A stretch of 64,000 nt of DNA from Hemileia vastatrix (lineage: Eukaryota; Basidiomycota; Pucciniomycetes; Pucciniales; Zaghouaniaceae), in contig JASXTE010000004.1 in NCBI GenBank assembly GCA_030280995.1, forward strand, positions 11,895,501 through 11,959,500. Direction: 5' to 3'. The position numbers were made by a program, and so were the translations under genes. This document shows, in pieces, positions 11,005 to 22,200 of the stretch. Positions within the stretch are counted from its first letter, which is position 1, and every line of letters starts with the position of its first letter. Under the pieces are notes generated by a model. The model was not told the DNA's origin. It made no database searches and saw nothing but the letters and a program-made list of their open reading frames with translations.

Positions 11005-11420
11005 AATGGCTTGGATTTTACAGGATGAGGTGCCTACTCATGCTGGTATTTTTATTGATGATGGTGGAATTAAAAGACCCTCCACTGATTATGGAGATGA
11101 AGTTCTGGAAGAAAGCCCAGGTATAAGGAGATTTGTGTGGGAATATGCAATTACTCTAGAGAGAGTATTGTTTAGAATTGAAGAGGCTGGCTCTACCATT
11201 TCTGGGTCAAAGTTTTGTTGTTGTGTTCTGGCTCTGGAAATTCTTGGGCAGGTGGTATGTAAAGAAGGGAGGATTACGGCAAAGAAGAAGGTTAATAAAA
11301 TTCAGTCATGGCCAAGGCCTAAAAATACTACTGAAATCAGAGGATTTTTGGGAGTTTGTGTGTATTTCAGGATTTATATTAAAGATTTTTCTTTGTTGGC
11401 TTCACCCTAGAGGAGGTTAA

Positions 11421-12390
11421 CCTTTTTTTAAATTTTTGTTTGCTAATTATAATTTTTTTTTGTTTTTTCATGGTTTTTTCATTTCTTTTTTGTAACTAAT
11501 TTTTTTGTAAGTGTTTATTTTTGTTTTTAATGGTAAAATTAACCATATTTTCTCTACCTCTTTTCTTTCTTTTTTAGCTCTATCACCCTACTCTTCATCC
11601 CTCCTTGGCATGGTCATTATCCCCCCTCCCCTATTTCACTTTATAACTGGTTCCCTGTCATTAAAACACATACATTGCACATTCTTTATGCATTTCACTT
11701 ACTTCATATTCAATTTCCCCCAAAATTCCAACATCAATCTTTCTCACTCTATTTTTCCTACTTTTCAATCAAGGTAAGTTTCATCTACTTTTTTTCATGT
11801 CTATATGATATATATTTTCTTCTATAAAAATTTCATAATTAAATATATGTATGAATTTTATCTGGATAACAGTGGACTTATTAAACTCCCCTTTTCTCAT
11901 CTCCATTACCACTTTTCAAGTTTTTGTAAAATTTTGAAAATCAGACACAGAATTAGGGTTGATATTATTAGAATGTAATGTCCTTTAACCTGGAAATTTT
12001 CATAAATTTCACCTTTTGTTTCCCACAAAACGATTTGAATTTGGATAAGTGGTTGCTGAGATATTGAACTTTAAAGTTGAGCCTTTTTTACCATTTAAGT
12101 TTTTTTATTTCATGTTTTCATGTAAAAAATTAGGGTTAGGTTTATTTAAATAAAATTTCTTCTAAATTAAGACTCTTATAAAGCCTATGTTTCATCTCCC
12201 TTAAACAGGTTTGAATTTGGTTAAGTGGTTGCTGATATTTCAACCTTTAAAGTTGAGCTTTTTTTCCTAATTTCACTTAATTTATTTCACATTTTTATAT
12301 TGCATAATTAGATAATAAGGCTTCTGAAACACTTATCTGATAATTATCTAGGCTTTTATCTCCCAAAGTTTAGTATATCTCAATCATTTC
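11421..12390. other. AT-rich gap with a direct duplication
   Basis: No gene seen. A segment with TTTGAATTTGG.TAAGTGGTTGCTGA and CTTTAAAGTTGAGC occurs twice, at about 12033-12088 and 12210-12265, an old direct duplication with a period of about 177 bp. Confidence 0.5.
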
Positions 12391-12913
12391 TTGGCAAATT
12401 TCTTGAAAAAATTATATATTCATGCATTTCAATCTAATCATAAACAGGCCAAGAAATTTGGGCTTCCCAATTGGACAGATATGGAATGGGTTGAACTCAG
12501 TAACAAATATATCTTTTATTCTAAATTTGTTATCAATTATGGAGGATTTCATAGCCATATTCATGTTGAAAAAACCAATTCTAATATGCTTACTTTGTGG
12601 CTTTTCTTCTATATTTATTTTATTAGTGGAAGATTGATCCCTTAACCTTCTAAAATAAAAGGCCATGGACTACACTTTCTGGATCATAAATGGATCATGA
12701 ACTTTGGTTTAGGAAATGGGATTATCAAAGAAAATTCAAACTCTTCAAGAGATAACCATCATACTACTAAGGCACCTCCTGGATTTGAATCTTGCAAAAT
12801 GTTTACTCATTTTGGATGTTCTTTCCAGATCAATCAAAGTTTGACAAAATGGGTAAGTAAAGTTAGGGGAGAAAGGTCAATGGGTACTAAAAAATTGGGG
12901 AGGGGCTCTGAAT
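12391..12913 (+). pseudogene. Tet-like 2OG-Fe(II) oxygenase relic
   Basis: One frame broken by a single TAA at 12643. Visible motifs in order: AKKFGLPNWTD, YGGFHSHIHVEKTN (position of the H-x-D iron-binding motif, here H-x-H/E), LTLWLFF, SGRLIP, then KGHGLHFLDHKWIMNFG, HHTTKAPPGFE and FTHFGCSFQINQSLTKWV. This order matches, from memory of the family, the Tet-like 2OG-Fe(II) oxygenase proteins (2OG-FeII_Oxy_6) multiplied in rust and other basidiomycete genomes, often with transposons. The catalytic N-terminal part is short or missing and the iron motif is altered. The family call is by motif order only. Confidence 0.5.
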
Positions 12914-13447
12914 ATGGTAATTAAAGAATTTCAAATCATAATTTTTATTCTTACATTTTTAATTTATCAGTTATTAAAGATAATCAATAAATTTAAGTAT
13001 TGTACCATTGGGCCCTTGTGCTGTATAAAGGTGTTCATTTAATTATATTCTATGAATGAGTTCATAATACCATTCTTGTAATATATTTTCTTTGACTTTG
13101 CTTATGAAATCATTGGCTGATAGTATTTGGGATTCCTTTACTTGGTTTATTATCTTTTTGAATTGATTTGCTTAATAATTTATGAAATAAAATGAAAATT
13201 TGGTTATCTTTACCCCCTCCCATAGTAAATTTCAGGAGGGGGGTATTTCCAAATTTTCAAATAAGATGTTTAAAGGTTTTGACTTGAAAATATTTGGAAT
13301 GAAATATGAACAAAAAATAAAAAAACTAGTCATAAAACATTTTCATTAAGCAATCAATTTTTTCAACAGATTTATTAGCTTTAATGCATTCTATCAAGAA
13401 AAATTTCTAAAAAAAATTGAAATGAAATATGAAAAAAATAAAAAAAC

Positions 13448-13830
13448 CTATTCATCAAACATATTCATTAATTGTTCAATTTCTTCAATAGATTTATTAG
13501 CTTTAAAACATTCTATCAAGAAAACATTCATTTTTGAAGCATCTTCAAGTTGATAATTGAGTTTTATCTGATCCAATAGAAAACTGTACTCAAGAGACTT
13601 CTCCTCTTTCTTTATCTCAAATATCTTCTCCTTCAAGTCATGCTCCCTCTCATCCCTCTGTAAAGAAAGCTTGAATTTCTTCTTCTTCAAGTCTTGTACC
13701 CTCCCATCCCTCTGTAAAGAAAGCTCAAATTTCTTCTCCAAATCTTGTACCCTCTCTTTCCTCTGTAAAAAGAGCTTGAATTTCTTCTACTCCAATTCTT
13801 GTGCCCTATCATCCCTGCTTTATTCCCAAA
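13448..13830 (-). pseudogene. Repetitive coiled-coil protein fragment
   Basis: On the minus strand, about three in-frame copies of a 51-54 bp unit encode KKFKLSLQRDERVQDLKK-like repeats. A charged helix and a C-terminal segment LEDASKMNVFLIECF..NKSIEEIEQLMNMFDE follow, ending at 13448. The frame continues upstream of 13741 but carries a TAG near 13788. Highly charged heptad-like spacing suggests a coiled coil. Family not recognised. It may be the C-terminus of a DNA-transposon accessory or Myb/SANT-type protein, but nothing here proves that. Confidence 0.4.
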
Positions 13831-14199
13831 ATATAGCAAAAATGAAAGTCAAATAATCTAAGAGTGTAAGAACCACAAAATAACAAAGGGGGACTCTCTA
13901 GAAAATTTTCAACAAAATTGAATTAGCCCAATTGAGTTAGTTCTGGAAATGCTTTCAACTCCCCCTATTGATATATGGTGAATGATACTAAAAGGATACT
14001 AAAAATATCAACTTGTATTTTTTTAATACCTATTGAACATTTACTAAAATATATCCAAAAAGAAATTGACTACTACTTTACAAATGACTGAAAAATCAGT
14101 AAAAAGTCATTTTGTATTATCTAAGATATGTCTGATTAGTGAATGAATAATGAATGGGATATTATTGAGAGTTGTATAAGTACTGAAGTAGCAGTGACT

Positions 14200-14760
14200 T
14201 CTGGTTAATTAGAACTGATTTAATGGTAACTGAGAAGTGACTGACTGACTATTGAGAAGTGAATGACTCATTACTGAAAATTGACTGAATTATCACTAAA
14301 AATTGACTGACTGGTTACTAATAAGTGACTGACAAATTACTGAGAAGTGAATGACCAGTTTTACTGAGAAGTGACTGACCAGTTACTAAGTGACTTACCA
14401 GCTACTGAGAAGTGACTGACCAGTTACTGAGAGGTGACTGACCAGTTACTGAGAAGTGATTGACCAGTTACTGAGAAGTGACTGATCAGTTACTGAGAGG
14501 TGACTGACCAGTTTCTGAGAAGTGAATGACCAGTTACTGAGAAGTGACTGACCAGTTACTGAGAAGTGACTGACCAGTTTCTGAGAATTGACTGACCAGT
14601 TACTGAGAAGTGACTGGCCAGTTACTGAGAAGTTACTGACCAGCTACTGAGAAGTGACTAACCAGACAGACCAGTTACTGAGAAGTGACTGAATATTTAC
14701 TGAGAAGTGATTGAAGGTTTAATGAGAAGTGAATGACTGGTTACTGAGAAGAAAATGACT
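14200..14760. repeat. 22-bp minisatellite
   Basis: About 25 imperfect copies of a unit close to TGACCAGTTACTGAGAAGTGAC. Copies at the edges are more diverged. Single related units also occur near 15190-15240. No ORF through the array. Confidence 0.9.
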
Positions 14761-16057
14761 TGTAGCCAAGCAGTGACTAAGTTGTTGCAGAGAAGTGACT
14801 TAATTTTAATTGATAAGGTTCTAACTAGAGATTGAGTTTGGACCAAATGTTAACTGAGAGGTGAATAATAGGTGATTGATTAATTTTTGAGTAATTAATC
14901 TGCAATGATAGATGTTAAGAGCCAAGTTGGCATGTGCTAAAATCACAGTAGGGAATCGTACAGAAGCATGCACCCATAATTAGTAGTAAGGCACAATTTA
15001 GGTGCAAGGATTATGCATACAGGAAGTATGAGAGAAGAGGATGTGAATAAGTAACTGTGTTTGAAAGCCTGTTAAATAACTTGGTCTAGTGCATAGTTTC
15101 TCTCTCACTTGCAGTATTTACATAGTCATTCTAACAGCACCAGTACTAGTCACAATCAGAGCCCCAAAAATGTGTTCCCTGTCTTAAAAGCTGAGTGGTC
15201 ACTGACAAGTGATTTATTTTTTACTAAGTTGTGAGTAGCTTGTTCTGATGAGTCAATCAGCACTGACAAATGTTGAAAAATCACATAATGAAAATTTTCA
15301 CCAACTAATATTCAAACTAGGTTCAGTTTTTCTTAAGATTGATTTCATTCAAGCTTTTCACTTCATCTCCATTTTCATCGTGAATGACTCAACCTTTGTT
15401 AAATTTTCTGTAATTAAGAGTTCAATTTTATGCATTTTCTAGAATGTCTGCTGCTCATATTTGTTTGTGTATCTTAGTCATCCAATTCAGTTATTAAATA
15501 TATAGTAACTATATAAAAGAAGTTCTTTTGTGCAGAGGGTTCCATTTATCTAGCTCTTATTAAAGACATTTTTAAAAAATATATATAATTTCATGTATGG
15601 AAGCCTGGTATAATTCTTAAAATAATGTTGGTTAAAGAATATTTTCTAGATTTTATCAAGCAATAGAAGCTTAAAACTTTTCATTATTCCCATGGTACCT
15701 GACCTAATAAAAATCAAAATATATTTAGAAATTAAAAAAAATTATGTTTAATTAGATTAAAAAATGAATTAAAATGCATGAATCAAATTAAAATATCATA
15801 CAAATTTAAAGCTACTAAATTTTTATCAATTTTTAGCACCATTCACATTGATTAATGACTTATTTTTTTAGAATTCCTACATAAAAGATTATTGTTTTTT
15901 CTTCAAAATTTAAAACAATCATTACCACAAAAAATAAAGTTGAACCTTCTAGAAGGTGTCTATCTCTATATTCAGTTTTGATTTAAGAGTAAATATGATT
16001 TGATGTTGTGCTAGCTATTGTGCTAATTGTTTAGTGCAGTCTTTCAAGAAGAATTAC
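14761..16057. other. Gene-free AT-rich stretch
   Basis: I see no supported gene, RNA or repeat apart from scattered minisatellite-like units near 15190-15240. Confidence 0.4.
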
Positions 16058-16420
16058 AGCTGAGCTGAAATTGAGTTAAGTCAAAGAAAGGGATTTGCAC
16101 CTGCTATCAGGTGCCCATGTTATTTTTCTGGTGAATGATACTTGGGAAGCTTTTTAATAATAATAATCTTTAAAAAAGAAATAAAAAAAAAATTTACTTG
16201 ATGTATTTAATCACAATTTTTTATGATACTTATATCCAGCTTTATTTAATACTGTATAAATTTTCAGCTATATTTCCCAAACTTAATCCAACAAAGTGAG
16301 TTCCTTGTTCTTTTATTTGAAATTGATTGGCTGCTATAGTTCACTCCAAAAAAATTTGGGCACCTAATAGCAGGTGGCAACCCCTATCTTTGATTTAACT
16401 CAGGGTTAGCTCACCTGATA
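16058..16420. repeat. MITE-like inverted repeat, about 360 bp
   Basis: The left arm around 16073-16119 (GAGTTAAGTCAAAG..., GCACCTGCTATCAGGTGC) is repeated in inverse at 16355-16403 (GGGCACCTAATAGCAGGTGG..., CTTTGATTTAACTC). Weaker pairing extends to about 16058 and 16420. Each arm tip also holds a short palindrome. A third degenerate tip (GATCTGCTATCAGGATC) is at 16519-16538. No transposase. Superfamily not assignable. Confidence 0.55.
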
Positions 16421-18782
16421 TAGTTCTGCAAACACTGTGAGATTTACACTTATAATTACAACTAATTCAGGATTAAATCTGAGTTATTCTTGATTTAAAA
16501 ATAAATTGAAAAATTGAGATCTGCTATCAGGATCTAGTTGTCTTTCTGGGATTTTTTTATTAATAAAAATATAAAATTTTATTATTAAAAGAAAGAATTA
16601 TTATATAATTTAATATTAAATTATTTTGAATGCCTTTACATTTAAGTTTAAGATTCATTTTTTTGGGCTAGTTCATTTTATATTTTCCTATGAGAAATTG
16701 TCCAAAAATCTTATTTCTATATCCCATGCCACTGCTAGAAACATATAAGCCAAATTATCATAACAATAATCCCCCTTAAACTTTTTAATTGACAAACTAT
16801 AAATTTTATAAATAAGACATAAGAAATCAAAATAAAGAGTAACAGAAAAGGAAATTCTGATGCAAAAAAAGAAGGATAAGAAAAACTGGAAGTTGAAAAA
16901 TTGAATACAAGATAAATATTAAAAAAAAATTTTCAGTTCACTTTATGATGGCTCAGAAACCTGGTCAGTTATTTTAATTTTTTTAAAACCATGTTTATGA
17001 AATTTTTCAAGATTAGTTTTTTAGCTTGTTTATCTGTAAAATCTTTGATGTGTACTTAGCTAGTGAATAATTAGTTTTTTTAATTTAGAGTATTGATATT
17101 ATTAAAAATGTGACTGTTGGTTTTTTTCCCAATAAGCTAATAAGTATTATTTTATGGAAGTTGATTGATTTTTATTTGGCTAAAGTATAAATTCCTTTTT
17201 TATTAGTAGGCTGGTGAGCTAGCTAATAGTTCAAGTAATCTAGCTGGTAAGGTATTATAAATTAACTTTTAAATTTAATTCTAGAGTTGTCAATATTTTC
17301 TTGAACAAACAATTACTTTAGTGATTAGATTTTGGTTCAACTTTGTTATAGTTAATCTTTATTGTTTAGGTATAAGTCTTTTAATTAGCTTTTCGGTTTA
17401 ATTTATGGGTACTTATTATTTTTTTAGTTAGTTATGGCTTCAATAATTTGTTTAAAATTTCAATTTTTTTCTTACTTGGTCATCACTTTCTTAATTTGCT
17501 TTTTTTAAATTTATGAGGTCTGTTAACTGGATATTAGTTTTTGGTGAAATATATGAAAGTAATGGGAGGAGACTAGAGAAGGATGGGAAGTAAGCAAGTG
17601 GCTGAAGAGTGGAGAGGAAGGGGTGAGGTAGAGAAGGGAAGCAATTGGATAGGGAGGAGAGAGGGGGGAAGTGAAATGAAGAAAGTGTATGGGAAGGGGA
17701 GAGGAAGGGAAGGAGAGGGAGATGATTTAATGGGGAGAGAATAGGGAGGGAATGTAAGAGAGAGGATTGAAATGGAAAGGAGAGGGAAGTGGCCCAATGG
17801 GAGTTGTATGGGAGAAAATTTTAGAAAAATAGAAAGAATGTGATAGAGAAAAATTAAGGATATGCACCATTATGAAATGCAGGATGGGGTATTGAGAGAA
17901 GGAAAATATATATTTTTAAAGACTAAAAAATGAAAAAAAGAGAAAGGAGAAAGAGGCACTTGTTACATGATTAGCACAACCAGTGAATGAGTGTTCCACA
18001 GGAATATGGGGTGAGAGGTGGGGGAGATGGGTTGAGCATGGGGAAAATTGGGTGTGAAAGTGGGCTTTTGACTTCTGTTTCTTTTTAAAATTGAAGAGCT
18101 CATACAGGGTCACTCTCTAAATCAGACCCAGAAGTGTGCCCTGTGACCAAAAACTAAGCTTGACAACTAGTTCAGGCTATTTTACACCTTTTTCAAAAAC
18201 CTTCTGGAATTTCTCTAAATGTTCTCTGATTTTTCTTTTATTTTTAATAATTTTATGTAGTGAATTAAAGAATTTTTTATTTTTATAGTTTTACTTATCA
18301 TTGATTATTTTCATTTTAGTGAATAGAACTGTGTGGGCTACAATTAAGTCTGTCAAGGGTCACTTTTGGTCTAGAAGCTTTGGTACGGTGTAATATGAAG
18401 ATTTTAAGGATTATTTGACTCTCAAAAGTTAGGTACGTATTTCTCAATCAAGTATGATTTCTTTTACTCAAAATAAGAGGTAGATTTAAATATTTTATAT
18501 AAGTTATAGATTAGAATTACGTTTGTTGTAAGTACTAAAGATATAAAATATAAGAAATAAGTTTTAGTTGTTGTAGTTATTGTAATAAATGAGTTGGTAA
18601 AATAGAATGATCAAAAGACAACAAAAAGAGAGGCCTTTTATAGGCAAAGGAGAGACAAAGCTCGGAAATCAAATTCTAAAAACAGTAGGAAGAGAGAGAG
18701 AAAAAGAACATTCCAGAAAAGTATTTCAAATAATAAAGTTATTCCAAAAAGAAGGCGTCACAAAGATGTATTTACAGAGTAT
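16421..18782. other. Gene-free stretch with a purine-rich block
   Basis: No gene seen. From 17560 to 17860 the plus strand is almost pure purine (GGGAAGGGGAGAGGAAGGGA and similar), able in principle to form a triplex or G-quadruplex. A short inverse match links 18142-18165 with 18351-18378 (TGTCAAG..., TTTTGGTC), perhaps ends of an old DNA element. Confidence 0.4.
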
Positions 18783-19177
18783 GTCAGAAATACATCAATA
18801 TTTTTAATATTTACTGTAAATGTCAATCCTAAATAAGAAATTTGATTTTTTTGTATATATTTAATATTATTTGAATATTTAAATCTTATTTTATCTTTGT
18901 ATTTATTTATTTTTTTAATATAAAGTTTTATTTTTTCCCAACCTGTCAAATGAGCACGGTGTTAGAGAAAAATATAAGGGACAAAATTATAATTTTAATT
19001 TTACTTATTTATTTAATTAATTAATTTAATTTTAACATTCTGTAACTAGTTAATTTATTATAACTAATTTTAATGTAACTAAATGATAATTAAATAATAA
19101 TTAAAAATGATAAGGTGCAGCTTCATCCAGTAAATAATTAATTATTTCACTGGGTAAGTCTAGTAGCCTGGCTGACA
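18783..19177 (-). repeat. 3' LTR of element F
   Basis: In minus orientation it begins TGTCAGCCAGG directly after the polypurine tract and ends CTGACA at 18783, a perfect 6-bp terminal inverted repeat, 395 bp in all. With no second LTR in the window the outer boundary is inferred from that inverted repeat. Confidence 0.55.
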
Positions 19178-19213
19178 CTCCCTCACTCTAAAATAAAAAA
19201 TAAAAAAAAAATG

Positions 19214-22200
19214 CTATGATTTTTTCTTCTTATACTTTTTTAGTAGAGTAGGAAGATTAGATATCTCCTTCCCAGGTATCCAAGAATCATATTCAGATGA
19301 TTTATTCTTGAATCTCAATAAGTATTCTGTACCTTTCTCAGCAGTGACTATTCTGTCATTTAAAATTTTTTCAATTTCTGCTGTCTCAGTGATTTCATTT
19401 GGGGTTTTCTTTGGTGTACCCCTACTTTTTGGAAATAAATCACTATTGGATGTGTAAGGTTTCAAAAGAGATATTGGAAAAACAGGATGTTTTCTGTCAT
19501 ATGGGGAATACAGAATAACTTCAACTGCATTATCTCCAATCATTCTTCTGACAACAAAAAAACCAACAAATGGATCTTTTAATTTGTTATTACCTTGTAA
19601 GTTGAAGTGGATTGTAGAAATCAACACTTCATCACCCTTTTTAAAAGTGTATTCTTTATGGGATTTGTCCCATCTTTTCTTCTCATATTCAAATGATTTT
19701 TCAATACATTTTTGAGCATGATTTCTACATAGTTGTTGCATTTGAAGAAAAGATTTTACACCAGGATGTATATCCAATTTAGGTATTTTGTTATTGATAA
19801 TTTGGGCAGGAGTATTAGGAACATATCCAAGCCAGAGCTCAAAAGGCTTTCTTTGAGTAACAGAATGAACAGTGCTATTATAAGCGAATTCTAACCCAGG
19901 AAGTAAGGTAACCCAATCATGAGTGAATCTGTCATTATCTTTATACTCAAGGCCAAAGGCACAATATCTTCTTATCATGTCCTCTAAAGTCTGAATCATT
20001 CTTTCAGCTAAACCATCAGTCTGAGGGTGATGGGCAGTAGAAAGTTTCAGATCACAACCACAAACATCCATCAGAGACATCCAAAATTCAGAAGTAAATT
20101 TAGGGTCTCTGTCAGAGATTATGGCTTTAGGAAAACCAGCAGTATTAAACATATGAGACCACCATAAGAAAGCTAATTCTTTAGTGGAAACATCCTTGTG
20201 GGTAGGGATAAATTTACACATTTTTGTGAATCTGTCCACAATAACCCAACAAGAGTTATAGCTGTCTTTACCAGCAATAGGTAATCCTGTTACAAAATCC
20301 ATGTTTATTTTTTGCCATGGAGCATCAGGAGGTTCAATATGTTGCATTAATCCTGCTCTTTTACCAGTTAATCTTTTTGATTTTTGGCATGAATCACAGG
20401 ATTCAACATATAATTTTGTGTCCTCAGACATATTAGCCCACCAAGCAGTGTTCTTAATTCTGATCATTGTTTTGTCAAGATCAAAATGTCCAGCTAATAT
20501 GTCATCATGACAAATTTTCAAGATGATTTCTTTCATAGAAGGAGGAATAACAATAACATTACTCAAATTTCTTCTATAATATAGATATCCTTCATCAATT
20601 GAAAATTTTCCTTTTTCCAAACCTTTTTGGTACTTTGGTGGAAGGGTTTTAATTAATGCTTGTATTGAAGCATTCTTTGGATCATTTAATATGGTGCATA
20701 ACTTTTTCAAGTCAGTGTCCTCATCATATGATTCCAGAATAAGCTGTAATAGCTCTTCCTCCATATCAACCACATATATCCCATGGATATGGATAATTTC
20801 ATCCTCAGGATCATAAGCAGGATTAGAGTCATCATTTGGTAAGGGTAACCTTGATAACATATCCACATTTGAGTGACCAATACCAGCTCTGTGAATAATT
20901 TTCATTCTCCCTCTGTACTCTTGAACAGCCAGCTGCCATCTAAACATATGTCTATTAGGTGTTTTCAAGTTTAAAAGGGATTTAACTGCACTGCAGTCAG
21001 TGACAAGTTCAAATTTCTGGTCATCTAGGTAATAATGAAGCTTTTCTAGAGCCCATACTACAGCTAAAAACTCTAATTGAGTAGCACCATATTTCAATTC
21101 ACTATTTCTCAAGGTTCTTGAAATATAACAAATTACTACTTCTGAAACTTTATCATTTATCACTTGTTTTTGATGGAGGGCAGCACCAAGACCAATAAAA
21201 CTGGCATCAGTGTACAAAACAAATGGTTGATCAAAGTCAGGTAAAGCAAGAATTGGTGCTGACATCAAACAGTGTTTCATAGTGTCAAAGGCTCTTTGTC
21301 TTTCACTATTCCAGACAAAAGCAACATCCTTTCTAGTTAATTGGGTAAGGGGTAAAGCTATGACTTGGTAATTTTTAATATACTGTCTATAGTATCCACA
21401 CATTCCCAAAAAACTTTGGAGCTCTCTCACTGTTGTAGGAGCTTTCACCTGTTGTATGGCTGCCACTTTTTTCTGGTCAACACATATCTGTAAGCCTGAA
21501 ACAACATGACCAAGAACTTTTAAAGAATGGAAACCAAATTTACATTTCTTCAAAGAAAGTGTCATATTTATTTCATCCATCTTCTGGAATACTTTACACA
21601 GGTGTTTAATATGGTCCTCAAATGTTTTTGAGAATATAATGATATCATCAATATAAACCATCAGCCAACCTTCAATTATCTCTTGATTGAATGTGTTATC
21701 CATTACTTTTTGGAAAATAGAAGGGGCATTTTTAGGGCCAAATGGCATCCTAATATACTTATAAATACCCATATGAGTGGCAATCATCAGAAAGTTCTGA
21801 GAATTTTTCTCAACAGGTACCTGGTGATATCCCTTATTACCATCCAAACAGCTGATATATTTAGAACCCTGTAAAGTAGCATGTATAGAGCTGATTCTAG
21901 GTAAAGGATAGATATCATCAACAGTATAAGTATTTAGTGCTCTATAATCACCACATAACCTGGCTTTATCTTTCTCATAAGAAATTAGGACAGGTGAGAT
22001 AACACAATATTTAGGTGTTTCAACTACCTTTTCAATAATATTCATTTTTAAAAGGGTAGAGATATTATCTTCAATATCTTTTCTCTTTGTGGGAGAAGCA
22101 GGATAAGTCTTCTTCTTTAAATTAGGTGGTAAATCAGTTAATGGGCAAGACAATGAAAGTTTCATTTCCTCTTTAACTAATCCCAGTTCATGTGACCCAT

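Larger units (their letters stand above)
9281..11417 (+). pseudogene. Linker and reverse transcriptase of element C
   Basis: A linker with internal repeats (9580-9745) is followed by an RT palm region: VFCVKKQNGKLRVVHDLRS at about 10470, then, beyond the MITE insertion at 10766, the catalytic box GIFIDDGG at about 11045. The Asp pair is intact here, while in element D it reads EY. The N-terminal linker holds two copies (about 9304-9440 and 9826-9960) of a segment containing SFGVVRLGSKSK; element D has the same pair, so the duplication is older than their split. The frame is lost after FLGVCVYF near 11417. Confidence 0.8.
7962..11420 (+). mobile_element. Gypsy element C, 3' gag to RT fragment
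   Basis: Collinear with 34289-37445 of element D at high similarity throughout, so both belong to one family. The left end is cut by insertion of element A; C's 5' part would lie left of the window. The right end stops in RT at about 11420, where similarity to D ceases and T-rich sequence begins. A CACTA-like MITE (10766-11004) interrupts RT. Confidence 0.85.

Noticed and set aside
18351..19177. Longer LTR for element F starting at TGTCAA (18351)
   Set aside because: The 18783 boundary gives a perfect TGTCAG/CTGACA pair. The 18351 site gives only a partial match. Not settled without a second LTR.
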